Positions 1 through 13,282 of a DNA stretch of 50,315 bases are shown in pieces; position 1 is the stretch's first letter, and every line of letters starts with the position of its first letter. The stretch lies in NCBI RefSeq assembly GCF_000003605.2, contig NW_003124896.1, forward strand, positions 360,897 through 411,211, in the 5' to 3' direction. A program made the translations under genes and the position numbers. This stretch comes from Saccoglossus kowalevskii. Its lineage: Eukaryota; Hemichordata; Enteropneusta; Harrimaniidae. The notes below the pieces were generated by a model. The model was not told the origin of the DNA. It searched no databases and saw only the letters and a program-made list of their open reading frames with translations.

Positions 1-707
1 AAGCAAGTCTAGGCCAGTCCATCGCATCTGGTCATACATGTATATTCTGGAAATTGATTTTAGTTACTCATTATTTGATTTTGTTTCCTGATTGAATATG
101 TAATCCCCTAACTGGCCACCAAAATTGTTAATAAAATGCTGCTCAATAACAGTAATTCTGACATGTCTTTCCTGTGCACATTATTCCTGTAACACAAAGA
201 CTGGGAAAAGACTCTTTTTTACTGTTATTTTTTCTTTTTCTGTTATACTTTTATTTTTTTATGTTTTAAATATATAATTTGTGTATCATTTAATCTTTAT
301 TGTATGTTAGTCCAGATCTCAATGGAGATAGGTTGACAAAGTTATTATTGTTATTACAAACATGAACTATGTCTTCGATTTTTTTGATGATGTGTTTAGA
401 TTTCCTTAAATTTATTTATCAATGTACTAAAATTTTATATATTTTTTTTAGTTTCTAATTGTGGCTCGTGGTGCCGGTTTCTTCCTTTCCGGTAAAGTTT
501 GTACTTCGCTTTGCTGACTATACTACATCAACCATATTAACTATACAGGCACTGTATTGGTACGCTTGCGCAGTTTGCTGGGTGGTGACCTTTCACTTCT
601 TTGTTTGGGGTCAGATTACTGACTACATTCGCGAGGGACTGCACGGTCTTGATCGTCTCACTGTTCTCGATTGTTAGTGTTTCCGTTATTCTGGTTACTA
701 AAACAAA
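1..707. other. Upstream region of gene A, no gene seen
   Basis: AT-rich DNA with no convincing coding exon. The last part should hold the promoter and 5' UTR of the plus-strand gene whose ATG is at 708. An in-frame TAA at 699-701 lies just before that ATG and blocks an upstream extension. I see no clear TATA box. Short open frames here do not resemble any family I know. Confidence 0.4.
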
Positions 708-3700
708 ATGAGTAGAATACCTACGACGCCGCAAGGTGACGACTACATCAAAAGGCATGGATTGGACGGTCTTTTTAACGTGAGTATAATACCCACGTTG
801 CAGATTCACTCGCCATTGCTCCGTGTTTAGCAGCTAATTTTAGTGGCTATTTCGGTTGACCAAGTTATCCATAATCTACGATAGTTTAAAGAAGTTAGAC
901 TTATATGTGCTTTTCTATCCATTTCTTAACTTAATATACCGATTTAGAAACGGTTTATCGGACGAGTATTGTGCGTACCTGTGCTGCTATTTAACGATAT
1001 TTAGCAGATACGACTAGCTAGACAGCTATAAATGGCGCTATTTCAACAAAAGACTGCTGCTGCTGTGATGACGTCGTAAACATCGCAAGTGGTGGGATAC
1101 GACAGGGTGCGTGCACCATGTGGCGGTTTCAGTATTTACCGGTAAATGGGGCCTAGTTGGAAATTCGCTTAAAAACTTAGTTAGTCGATACAAACAAATA
1201 TTACTACAAAGTTCTCCACTCTCTGAATTTTGTTCGATTTAGTAAATAATACAAAATATAGCTTTATATCAATTAATATTTAAATTTACTGTCGACACAA
1301 CAAACCTATTCGGAGTATTCCAGTCATTTTTTTTAAATAAAACTTGTACAAATTTCAATAACTCTTGAATCCAACCTACCAATCATTGAGTGCAGTGTAT
1401 AATGATGTCATTCAAAAATGTTCCAATGTTATTTTGTCAGCCAATAGAACCCTCTCACTTCATTTTTTTGTAAATCAAGTAAATTTGATCTATTTTTTCT
1501 GGACTGGAGTTTTAGAATATTTACCCAGTTGGCCAATGGGTAAAAAAAAATTTCTTTTCAATGAATAATTTAATATCAATATTCTTTTGTATATTTTTTT
1601 GTAATTCTCACACACCGTCTTGTATCCGGAAATATGTAGAAAAAAAATGACAAATTTTGTGAGTACTATCAATTTCAGTACTAGACATTGACGGTATATT
1701 CCACCATATTTATTTGAAATACAGCCATCTAAAACATACTATACTAGACCATACTTGTATGAAAATATATGGGTTGTTTAGTAAAATAACTCTTTTGATG
1801 AGATACCTTTACAGAGACTCATCTATCTTGACAGCTTTGCAGACACTTATTTTCTGGTCTCCGCAAAAATAATTAAAAAATATTCCTATGGATATTTTAT
1901 ATTCTTTCTATCAGTGTAACCATGAAGGTGGAAATAATGAGTGAATAATTACGGAAATTAATTCACAATTGTTGTCACTTTATTTTTTGCATAGTGTACT
2001 TTATATCAGTACTTACTTGATGACATAATAAAGCTGTTCATATAGGTGATCGTTTGTTGTCTGTCCGTTCGTCATCTCATCTGTCTGTCAATAATTACAT
2101 GCTACCTGCTCAATTACTTTGATACTTGGTATGTAGGTACCTTGGATGATTTGTTCATTTTGTGACAATAGTTTAGCAAATACTTTTGTCATCTTTGATA
2201 AAAAGTGATATTTTTGTCTTCATCTTTAAAACAGGTCATCCAGTTGCTTTATTTTTGTCGTCTAAGGTTTGTTCAGATTGTTTGTGAGATGTGAATTGCT
2301 AACAGCAGAGCTATCTCATTCGAGGGGCTGTTTATAAGTAACCCTATGTCCTAATTAAGACACTGAATTCATTTATACATGTATTTACTAATTCAGGACA
2401 TGAATGTACCGGTAGTATAATTTTTTTTTTTTTCTACTAAAAATGTTGGATTGTAGCATGATTACTGATTATTAGGATTCCTATTTCGATGACTTACATT
2501 TGTTCTTCATGCTTTTATGCTTGGTGTATTTATGATTCTGTAGGACTTGATGAATCGTTTACTGCAAGACAGACCAATGGAACCCATTTCATATCTTATT
2601 AAAACACTCACTGATATCACAGAAAAATGCAAAAATCCTATGCCTGTTGTGGTAAGTGACCATTTTTTTTGCTCTAGAATGAGAAATATTCTCTGCAGAT
2701 TTGATGTTGCATGGATATCCAATACAATGTACATGTAGGTCTTAACACTGGATTATAGAAGAAGACAATACATTGTAATAACATAGGGTCAAGCAGCTAT
2801 CCAATCAAAGACGTGAATTAACACATCAGGTCACTCATAGCATTTCAACATGGTGCTGACAGTGGTACTGAAGTCATTTAAGCTGTTGAAACACAAGAAT
2901 CATGAAATTACCATGGAAAAATATAGCCCAAGCTGGATTGTAAAAATTAAATTATATAAAAAAGAAACTGTATATGTGATCATAAAATCCAAGTTTAAAT
3001 CCAGTTTATTTAAAATGTTGTCTGAATATCATATTGCGATAACTTTTTTTTTTTGGTGCTTTTAGTTTTATTTCCTGTTTACCTGTATATCGGTCATAAA
3101 TAGTGTGTGTGAAATGAGAGCATGCCATGTTCTAAGAGATGCGTTTAGTTATTGTACGGTATCTGGTAATAGCCCTTTGTGGCCACTTAGTGGGTATGGA
3201 ACCCTGTTTAAAGAATTTTTGAGAATTCATTCAACATAATTAGATTCACAATTATTTAATTTACCGACTGTATCTTGTGTTTTATCAATTTAATAAATGA
3301 TTATAATACAGGTATTTTATTTCAATCCTGTTCTATAAAAAGTTTAGTAAAAATCAGCAAATATAATATTAGCTTTACCTGTAGTACACTTTGGCCTCTT
3401 TGCTAAACTGCTGATTTAGCTTTTATGCTCTTCACTGTGAGCATAATGCTAGATTATTTGCAGTCTCTGGTTCATACATGTATTTTTCTGGTATTTTCAA
3501 AAATGACATGGTTAACAAGCATTGATTAATTTTTGAATAATTAATCTTGTTTATCAAAAATATTGCTTTATTTGTTAGTGTTAAAAAAATTTGTAATATA
3601 TTAAGTCAAGTGTTTGCAGCAACTTTCTATCAATAATTATTATGTAGAATTTTAATTAGTATGATACATTGTGGCAAAATTGTGGTGATTAATTCATTCA

Positions 3701-6700
3701 TGGTGATTCTACCTGGTGCTAATTTCCTGAAATCGTTACCAGTACTATAAATTGTTTAAACTTTGCTACTAGAAATTGTGTGATTCACTGTCTGTGTAAA
3801 GTTACCCAGTAATGTTTTGTGGTAAAACTCAAAAATACACAAAAAAATTGCAGGTCCTTTGTGGTTTTAGTTTAAGTCCTCTCAACCCATCTATGACAAA
3901 AATAGGAACTAAGTTTTGTCATACATGTGTGTGGAAGTATACAATTAAATGGTTTATGTGATTAGGTCTTTGCCGATTTGGACGTATTGATATTGATGTA
4001 TTCTGTCATAGTTGCTTTCAACAAAACTTTTCTTGTCAAGTAATCGTCTCAAATCAATTCCAGTATTGTTATTGCTTTATCAAATAATTGTAGAACAATT
4101 TTTATTTCTTGATGATTACAGTTTACTTCTACTGTAGTGGGTTCCCATATGTTCCTAGTATGCTCTGATTTCAGCTATAGCGCCCTCTACATGTACATGT
4201 ATCTGTTGCTGATGGCAAAATAACATGAATATTACAGACTTTTCATTATTTGTACATAATATTTGTTTATTTAGAGGATACCGTAAATTAAGCACAGAGA
4301 GATACAGTGAGAGTATAAACGGACGTGTAAAAGTTGATGCAACCATGTACTGTCTCATTTATTATAATGAATCTTCCTATACATCTGATCAACGTATGAA
4401 GCCCAGAACTGGGCATGTCATAAAAATTGGTGGAGCTTGCTATAAACTTTGTTTTGAAACATGCCTGCCATTTTGGAAACATTGCATTATTTTTCTGTTT
4501 TTTTTTTTTTTACGATTACAGTGATTAACCTTTTCACCACCAGACTTTCTCACCCAAGTTCATTGGCCCTTTTTTTCTAAAATTCTTCACTATTTCTGGA
4601 AATGAATCCTAATTTTGGAGCTAACAGACAAAATTTGAGTCAATTTTTAGTTTTTACTCACATTTTAGTCTAAAGTGCAGACGATAAATGGGACTGTTTT
4701 GTGAATTTGTGCTGAAAAGAGGGAACTGGTGGTGAAAAGGTTAATGTATATTATCTACAGGAAAAACTGTTTAAGTAACACACAGTAATTTCTCTCATTG
4801 ATTTGCCCTTCCAACGTGAAGTAAATTGCTTTTCTATGTAAAGCCTAATACACCAAATATTTTATTTAAAAATTCCTGAACATGTTAACGCAATATTTAT
4901 GCATCTTAGTACTGCTGCATCGTGTATGAAAATGTGTCTTTGTTGTACATCGTTGATGTAATTTCCATTTAATCTATGGATCAATCAATCAATGTCATCG
5001 TAATTATACATACATCGACAGTTGAATGCATGTAATTTTTGCATTAAAAACCATGGATTCAAACGATCACTTCATGTTTCAACTTGCTTGCTTTTATTTT
5101 GAGACAAAACCAATGCAGACTTAACATTAAAAATTAAATTTCAGTAAAGGTGCATAATTGTGGTGTGTCAGGTGGTGCTTTAAAACCCATTTTTGAATTC
5201 ACTGTGACTTTATTTGTCATCTCTGGTACATTACAAAATGTATATGATTGCTTTGGATTATTGTGATGGATGTTTTTTTCTTTGCTAAATGTATCGGGAC
5301 ACATGATGTACATCCATGTGTTTTTTACTCCGTAGTCAACTCCACTATAATAAATTACAAACAACTATCCACTGAACTCTTCCCAGTCAATTTGTAAATC
5401 ATATCTTACCAAAATCTTGTTTTCTAACACTGGCTAAAAAGAGTTTTACAAGTACACTGAATGCATGAAAAATAAACTTGTGAAAAAAAAGTTGTATTAT
5501 GTGTACATTTTGTGTTATCTTCATATCGTGACTGTTGTGGGGGCTCTGTTGTTTTTTGGCATTGTTAGAATCAATGTTTCCTGTCAGTACCACAAATCTA
5601 TCTTGGTGTGAGTACATGTATGTTGTTTCTGATTTTACATACCGATACAAGTCCCTTCCCCTTCTATTGAATGAGTACAACAAATATTTTGACTTGGTGT
5701 GATCCCAGGGTGTGAGCATGCCGATTCTGATTTTACTGAAATACATACATCACCATGATCTGCATATTCAACTACCTTTGGAACCTGTCTTTTCTACAGC
5801 ACATGGCGGATTGTGCTACACCCTACAATGGAGATCAGGATTTCACATCAAATGTCAAGACTGAAGGCGTTATTGTTATTGAACCGCAACACAACAACAT
5901 GGAGGAAATGCCTCGCTCTGCCGTGTCACCTGAAGTCATCCGAAATGTACTGTCTACGTACGCCACGGGTATCGGTGTTCCAATACAGTTCATCTTTTAC
6001 CCGCTGTTAACTGCAGTGGCTGCAATGATGCGAAGTCATACCCAGTTGCGCCTAGCACCCCTCTGGACGGAGCCGGCAATACTGTGGACAATAGTGACTA
6101 CGGGTAGGGGGGAGAAGAAGACAGCGGCTATGAAGATTATCGCTGATGCTGTGAAGGAGGTGGAGGAGCATATACGGCAGGAACAGAACAACGTACATGT
6201 TGTATACACTGACGGCAATGAGAGCCACCATCCATCGTTACACATGACCAATATGCAATTTACATACAGTAGTTTTCGTAAACAGATGGGTGAAAACTAC
6301 AACCAATGCTTGCTTCTGCATGATGATATTTCAAGTCTATACGAACAACTGGAACATAAAACAGACTCCCAGCAATGTGATCGTAAAAAACTATACAGTC
6401 TGTACGGAGGTGAGCCATGGCTTACAGACGAGAATAAGCGGTCATCGACACCGAATACACATTTCAATTATACAGGTAAGACCAAATCACTATTGTATGC
6501 TTTACAACTTTATTTTTTCTGTCAAAACAAATGTCATATGACAAATTTTATTTTCGGCCAAGTTTGAATGAACGGTTTGTATCATACACATTATTTGGCA
6601 GTCAGTCTTTCGAAGTTGTCGATTATCAATAAAGAAATCACATCAGTCTCATCAGTAAATACATTTTGTACAATGACTACTGGTACATGTATATATTTTA

Positions 6701-9700
6701 TAAGGCAATGTGCTACCCATCACAGTAGATGTTGCATATTTGATTTTAATGCATGCTTGTATGTGCTTACTCGCTTACAGAGGTATGTTTATGGTCAAAA
6801 TAAGTTATATTTTGATAATTTAGTTTATTGTATACGCAACTATTTGCATACATTAGATTCTATTGAAGATGCGCTACTATTGAAGCTAATACTGTAACAG
6901 GGAATAAAATATGTCTTGCACTCATCATGGATTTTAAGCAGAGCTGGGGTTGAATTTGTTATTGGATCTCAGTTATGACTAACACAGTAAAAGTGTTACA
7001 CACACAACGTAGATAATTATTAATTATTTTCTTTTTTCAGGATTTCTTCATCCAAACAAAGCCAAAAGTCTTCTCAAAATGGAGAATTCAGAGGGGTTCA
7101 GTGACTGCCACGCTGCCATCATATTCCCACAGCCAATCAAATTCTACTTCAACCACTTACAAGTCCAATCGGAGACGTTGATGACCCTGGGTCAAGTCTT
7201 GGTCAGTATCTATAATGTACATAACGAAGAGAGAGAATACTATCTCAGTGATGGGGCCAAACAAGGGTTTGCCGATTTCTATGATAGGCTAGAGGATTTG
7301 AAAGAACAGGTAAGCAAAGTATTACTATAGCTGTCTTATTATAACTGTATACGCCCATCCCTCGTGTGTGTTGGTGCCCCTCCCTATGTATTATGCTGAC
7401 ATCTCTACCCCAATTCAGTTTGCATTCACCTACAAGCTAGTTTTGTATTACTGGATCTGAAGTTTATATAACACGGCCTTTCTTCACAAAGTCACAGTAA
7501 TATCAATTACCACTGTCCTATCACCAACATTTTTTTCCTTATCTGCTGGATTCTAAAAAAATCCCTCAAAATGTTATCACTTCTCAAGAGTTCAAATAAG
7601 TGTTTCATTTGATTAAATTTTAATCGACAATCTGTTGCTCGTAGCATGTTTGGTCATATCCAGAAAACAACGGCAGATAAAAAAAAAAACAATACTTCAC
7701 TAACTGAGTGAAAAATTCAATAGCGGAATAGTCAAAAAAGCACAATATCAAAATTTACCATCAGGTAATCCCTTAAACAAACATTGGTATGGCGTATGGA
7801 TTTCCGTATTTGTCTATATCTAAGCTTTCAGAAGATGTATAGGTTGTTTTACTTTTAGAGAATGTCTGAATCACGGATCAATTTGTTAACATCTTTTACG
7901 TTTGTTACTATCTTAAATTGCCACTAACATTTTGGTATTTTACAAGGAGAGAAATTCTCAAAAATCTTCTCTGTTACAATATTTCACGAGTTTCCAAGTC
8001 TTGGTGTCTTTAATGTTGTTTGCATTACCCCCCCTCCCCAAGATAGCACAGGAAATAAGATTATCGCCACTGCCAAAATAGCCATTTTAAATACAAATAG
8101 TGAACCCCAATATTGAAGTATATTATTGTGAAATATATGCATACCAAATTAAATACAAATGTGACATCAAGATCAGTCTATCATAACAATGTTTGATGTG
8201 GTGTCAATCGTAACTGTGAGAAATACTGTATTGTACTGTACACCTCCTCAAATAATATACGCTGCTTTCGAGCAGTTTATTTATTCCTCGCTATGTAAAC
8301 ATTGAATTTTAAAACAACTTTTTTCAGCTATGATCAAAGATATTGTCGTTTGCAGCTCAAGTATACGATGAACATTTATTTTTGTCAGACAAATCACAAA
8401 AATTTTGTTGTGTTTGAACGTTTCATTGGGATCTTTAAGTGAATTTGAGATGAATTCAAATTTTGCATTACTGAGCGTGTTACTGAGCACATGTGCAATG
8501 CATTATGGGAAAAATACTTATTTAAAACAATGGGGAAAATATCACTCTAGAAATGCAACAAGGTTAAGATTCATATCAATCCTCGGGGGCGGAGCTACGT
8601 CACAGACGTTCTATGTTGCTAAGACGCGCACCACTGTACCACGTATTTCTATGGGCTTTGTGCACGCTGCTGTGGAACGCCGATGGAGCTGGTGAAAACT
8701 CAAGAAAACAACACAAACTCAACTTTGAAGTAATCCTGAACAACCAAATTCATATATGTTACACACGTAGGGCTAATCTTGTTACACTGTTCAGGGAACT
8801 TTCAACAACCATTGCAAAGTACCGTTTTCTGCAAGTTTTTGGTCTTTGTTTTCACCGCGAGGGTTGCCAGGCAGTCGAAAATGCCCGGATGTCCGCCCCC
8901 GAGGATAACAGTATATAATTTTTTTATCTCAAAATTTTGAAACATAAAGAAAATGAAACCATGCAAATATTTTTTGTGGTATGAATGGAGTATGGAGAAA
9001 ATAACTATTCTATTCGTCTCAAACTTCTTTTAGACAGCGAGTCACAGTGATTTTGTATCAGTAAACATTCATTCATTCATACATTCTCAGTAACTTTGAA
9101 CCTAATTGATAATGTCAAATAATTGAACAATTTTTTCACAGTATTCTAATCATTTTCATATAACCATGACAACATGCACGTAGTTTTCTTTAAAAAACCT
9201 CATGGAATTGTATTTATTTTATTTTTTCCAGACGATCGGCAATGAAGAGTGTCAGTGTGTGCTCACGAAAGCACAAGGTCAGTTGGCCAGAGTTGCAATG
9301 GTCATTCACTGCCTTTACACATCCATAGAATCTCTCAGTATTGGCCTTGTGACATGCGATATCCCACTGCAGATCCCTGTACACACTATGCAGTATGCAG
9401 TACACATCATGGAGCATTGTCTGCATGAAAAGTTTTCGGTCATGCCACAATGCGAGCTGCTGGCATCACATTTCGAAGTGCCGATGGTGACAGAGACGAC
9501 AGTGCATTACAAAGAACCATCGCCACCAGCACCTTCGCCTCCCGATGTTGATATGAGACTATCGAACATCAGTGACGATCCATACAACTACACTGATGTC
9601 ATCAAGCGGTACCCGTACAATGTCAAGAGTTTGTTGGAATATGGTCGGGATGATTTAGCGCCATCATTTGTAGCCCAGCGCAAGCTCATGCCCTCAGTCA

Positions 9701-9984
9701 AGAAACCCTTATTACCTACTCCTCCGGGGAAAACTCACAACAGATATCCAACAGAAGCGGCTCGTCATTACTTACATAGGCTTTCAAATCTTGGCCTCGG
9801 AACCATTGACATGCCCGAGCCTGACAGGAGGCCTACACTATTCACATTCCGCAAAAGGAAATATGAAGACTTGAGTCCACGTGCAAAACGCATCCTAACT
9901 GAGTTGAAAGTTACTGAGGAAAGTTATAAAAGGCAACGTGTATGCGAAGAAGTGCGGCGTCCAAATGTGAACATTTGTACCTAA
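708..9984 (+). CDS. RIIa/dpy-30-like plus DUF3987-like protein (gene A), 5 exons, 625 aa
   Basis: Proposed exons are 708-779, 2544-2651, 5800-6475, 7041-7309 and 9232-9984. All introns are GT-AG, the phases agree and the total is 626 codons with the stop. Exons 1-2 (residues 1-60) resemble an RIIa/dpy-30 docking domain: DYIKRHGLDGLF leads into LLQDRPMEPISYLI, the usual L-L-x-x-R-P-x-x-P-x-x-[FY]-L pattern that dimerises and holds amphipathic helices. Residues about 103-460 resemble DUF3987, a P-loop primase/helicase-associated family of phages, plasmids and some animals. Visible parts are a helical GVPIQFIFYPLLTAVAAMM segment, EPAILW, a degenerate P-loop GRGEKKTAAMK (G162-T168), a Walker-B-like LLLHDDISSLYEQL and a basic C-terminal block. 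That C-terminal block is shared with gene B. Biochemical role unknown. Exons 3-5 are the firmer part. The join from exon 2 to exon 3 rests on phase alone, so the RIIa exons could belong to another transcript, with ATG 5803 as the start. Confidence 0.66.
780..2543 (+). other. Intron 1 of gene A
   Basis: AT-rich intron between the two RIIa-like exons, with donor GTGAGT at 780 and an acceptor ending TGTAG at 2543. It holds homopolymer T runs and no coding signal or complete transposon that I can support. Confidence 0.45.
2652..5799 (+). other. Intron 2 of gene A
   Basis: A 3.1-kb intron from GTAAGT at 2652 to TTTCTACAG at 5799. It carries the TTAA-flanked MITE at 4525-4744. I looked for further exons that might continue an RIIa protein in another way, for example an adenylate-kinase P-loop as in AK8, and found none. 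Confidence 0.4.
4525..4744. mobile_element. TTAA-flanked MITE, piggyBac-like
   Basis: The ends are inverted repeats: TTAACCTTTTCACCACCAG on the left, and its exact complement CTGGTGGTGAAAAGGTTAA on the right. A TTAA sits at each edge (4525-4528 and 4741-4744). TTAA target duplication with a CC-starting terminal repeat is typical of piggyBac-type elements. The 212-bp interior is non-coding, so this is a non-autonomous copy. It lies in intron 2 of gene A. Perfect termini suggest a fairly recent insertion. Confidence 0.75.
8579..8906. mobile_element. 328-bp inverted-repeat element (MITE) in intron 4 of gene A
   Basis: ATCCTCGGGGGCGGA at 8579-8593 is repeated as its exact complement TCCGCCCCCGAGGAT at 8892-8906. 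The GC-rich ends stand out in an AT-rich intron (7310-9231). The interior includes short frames but no transposase I recognise. No clear target duplication is visible, so the superfamily is open. Confidence 0.6.
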
Positions 9985-10589
9985 CTGTCATCATCTACCG
10001 GTATTTCTCATTGTGTATTAGTCATAGTAGAAATGATTTGTAGTCATTTCCGAAGACATGATGTCAACCAGCTGATCGTCCAAACACTGCATCATATTGT
10101 ATTCTCCTTAATTATTTAAAATGTATATAATTATTTGATAGCAAGGGAAACTCTATTTTAGTTACATAAGAACTAGCACTGTGTGTATACCAAACTTTCT
10201 TTTTATGGTATATTGTAGGTACAATGTCAGTCAAACATAGAAAATACTGATTCAACACCTCGCCTGCCGTTTCCTGTTGATTTTAATATTTCCGCGGTGG
10301 CTTTTAGCAGGCAATGTGATACTTGAGTATACATTACTTGAGTATACATGTAGGTCTATGGTACACATAAGAGATTTTCTATTTTGGTAAATAGTAATTT
10401 TGGTACCGGTAGTAGTGTTTGTAAGTCCCTGTTTGGACACAGTCCGAAAACAAGGACTTGTGAATTGACCTCTGTGCATTCGTCCGTCTGGACCTACTGG
10501 GTATATCTTGGACATGCCTGGACCGATTATATACAAACTTCACACATGCATCATACATAATAGTATACATATGCACATCAATTTGTTTC

Positions 10590-11135
10590 ATGATCTGATT
10601 CAATATGGTCGAATGGCAGCCTTTTATGTACTGAAAAATCATCATAATTTATTTATAATTTATAATAATCTTCATTTCTCGGCTGTTAACAGATGCATTT
10701 TGTTCAAACTTGGTACATACATTGAACATTATGGGACCTTAATGCATTTTGTTTGTCTGATCAAATTCAAAGTGGCCAACTGGCGACCATTTTGTTTTAA
10801 TGAATGTGGTTCTCATGCCATGACATGCTTTGACTATTTATGTTCAGATTTTAAATATTCATTCTATATCATCTCATTGATGTACATATATATTGGTTTG
10901 AATATTCGATTTAAAATAGCCGAATGGTGGCCATTTTTGTGCTAAAAATCATCAAAAATCATGCATTTTGGGAATTCCGGGTATTCCGGAACTGAATCGT
11001 GATCATTTATGGATGGATTTTGTTCAATCTTGATACATACATTAGACATTATGGGTCTCTGATGCACATTATTTTGTTTTTCGGATCGGATTCAAAATGG
11101 CCGACCGGTGATAATTTTGTTTTAATTAACGCTGT
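10590..11135. repeat. Degenerate repeat block, four units of about 160 bp
   Basis: A phrase of the type GATTCAAAATGGCC followed by a GGTGGCCATTTTG-like stretch recurs near 10595, 10755, 10903 and 11083. A TTGTTCAAACTTGGTACATACATT phrase, split here as TTGTTCAA and TACATACATT, recurs near 10700 and 11020. The copies are diverged and carry no coding potential. This kind of dispersed repeat is common in invertebrate intergenic DNA. Confidence 0.6.
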
Positions 11136-11398
11136 TCAAGAGCAATTTCTCTCAATATGGAAAAATACTTGTACTATATTGATATAAACAAAAATATATA
11201 ACTTAGATTTGATAACTGACATGGACTTTTCTATGTAGGGCTTGTTTTTTTTGTGTAACTGCCATTGTAATTTTACTCTAGGCTGAACTATTATGGGTTC
11301 TGTGCAAGCGTGCATTGGTCAATACCATTATCTCAAATGTTATGGACAAATTTGGGAGTCATAAAATATGTATCTTTTGATTTTTCAGAAAAGTTATA

Positions 11399-11582
11399 TA
11401 CTGTAAAATCTGTATTAGAAACTGTGGCTTCTATTAAAATGGTAGAATGCAACAGAGGGGATGCAGCTTCTATTAGAGCATCTACACATATGAGAATCAA
11501 TGACTTTTTTGGTCTCAATTGTTCAAAAAGAATGGGTGCGACTTATGTTATGGACGTGGCTTCTAATACAGATTTTACGGTA
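11399..11582. mobile_element. TA-flanked MITE, copy 1 (180 bp)
   Basis: CTGTAAAATCTGTATTAGAA at the left end matches, inverted, TTCTAATACAGATTTTACGG at the right end, with TA on both sides (11399-11400 and 11581-11582). TA target sites fit a Tc1/mariner-type MITE. The interior carries further short copies of a TTCTATTAGA motif. A second copy in the opposite orientation is at 29716-29893. Confidence 0.78.
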
Positions 11583-13282
11583 TATTCTGATTTTTAGAAT
11601 TCAAATCTATACTAAAATGGTTTCATGTTCTGAGAACTATATACTGTTAGTTATAATAATTCAATCAAATTAATTTAAACTCATAAAAGTTAGATGAATT
11701 TTGAAATTAGGTGAATTCAAAACAGTTGTCAAATGAATAATGGCTGCCAGTTGTAAAAAAAATAATGTATTTTGACTCCAAGAAAAAGAAGCTTTGTTTT
11801 CATTTACTAATCACGAAACAAAATGTTGTATGACAAAATGGTTAGACAACAGTTGTCGCAGTATTCATAGTTTTCAACGTATCGCTGTTTGTTGTTTTTT
11901 CAGCCAAATGAGGGCAAAATACTATGAGGGTATTACGAGGATACAGCAAAATATGCACGTAGAGAGTCGGTTATTGTATCGACTGATTCGTAGCAGAGGT
12001 TGATGCGTTACCATACTGCTTATTGCCGTCACACACTTTGACAAAAGATTGACAAAACCATATGTTTTGAGGTCATAGTTCACAACTTTTTGTGATAATA
12101 AAAAGTACCATCAGCAGGGTTATATTCAGAAAATAAAAGGTGCCTGTCTTTAAACTTTATCAAATTAAAATATAGCAGTCCCTAGTCTATAAACACAGAC
12201 TTAAAATTTTGTTGATTATTTATGGATGTTTTGTAATTTACTGGTACCGGTAATTTTTATTTAAAATTGTATTGGTTTGTAGAACCTGTCAAATAAAACA
12301 GATGACAGATGGTTGGCTAAAAGCCTGATTTACAACTATGAGTTATCGCCATTACCGGTACTGCATTATTACCTGGTATGTGTGAATGTACCGTATGTAT
12401 GTACTGCATACAAGTAGAGTAGAATGTGCCATTCTTTTCATGTCGACCTGAAATATTTTGTTTTTTCCTCTATTCCCATCTCAAAAAAAAAAGAGAACTA
12501 ACAATTTTAAAACTGTTTACAATATTCATTGTACAATGTAAATGTCGCTTTGTTTTCTCTCATTTTTTTTTTCTGTCACTGTTACACTCATTCAATGTAT
12601 AAGGAGTTATCATTTTTTTATTGTATTACAAATTCTTTTTATGTAAAGAATTTTTACCTCAAACATTCTTCTGTTTTCTTCTTTCCCTATGGGAATAAAA
12701 AATTGTGTTTAATAAAAGGTATTTTTTTTTTTAACAAACACATGTTGGGAGCCTTTTAATTTTCCCTTGTGTGTCTGCTGTCTGTTTGTCATGTTCCCTG
12801 ATATCACAGAATTTTAATGTTCAATGAATGTGGTACATTTGCAGACTGGATTACTTTTTGGCGCATATTCAAGCTTATTTTCCCCATTCAAACAAAGTTC
12901 AAAACAAGGAATAAAATTCAGTTTCTGTCTGTCTGTCTTAGGTCATATTTCAGAACTATCTGGAGTGAATCTGTTCATTCATTCCCTGTGCCTATGGTAA
13001 TATGCATAAAATTTAATTCTAAGCAATCTGTCATACATATAGTCGGTTAATGGATATTGACATTGATGATGGTTGCTAGGGGTGAGTCCCTATAGTAGCA
13101 ACCATAAGCACACCCTCGGCAAACGTTTAAAGCATGATTTATCCTTATAACTCCACTGTTACCTGAAAATTGTTTCACTCTACATGGGGGATGACCTCAT
13201 TATGCACTAATGTGATTCAAAGCAAACTGTCATTCATGTAGTTGTACATGTACTGTAAAATGAATATTGACAGATATAGGCT

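Larger units (their letters stand above)
9985..13282. other. Intergenic region after gene A
   Basis: Apart from the degenerate repeat block and the TA-flanked MITE listed separately, this stretch is AT-rich and without a gene I can support. Near 13013 and 13212 a phrase starting with AATTCTAAGCAATCTGTCAT is partly duplicated about 200 bp apart. A small hairpin (GTTGCTA ... TAGCAAC) lies near 13072-13103. Confidence 0.4.

Noticed and set aside
10508-11187. Plus-strand frames in the 160-bp repeat block
   Set aside because: They are made of degenerate dispersed repeats with low-complexity hydrophobic translation.
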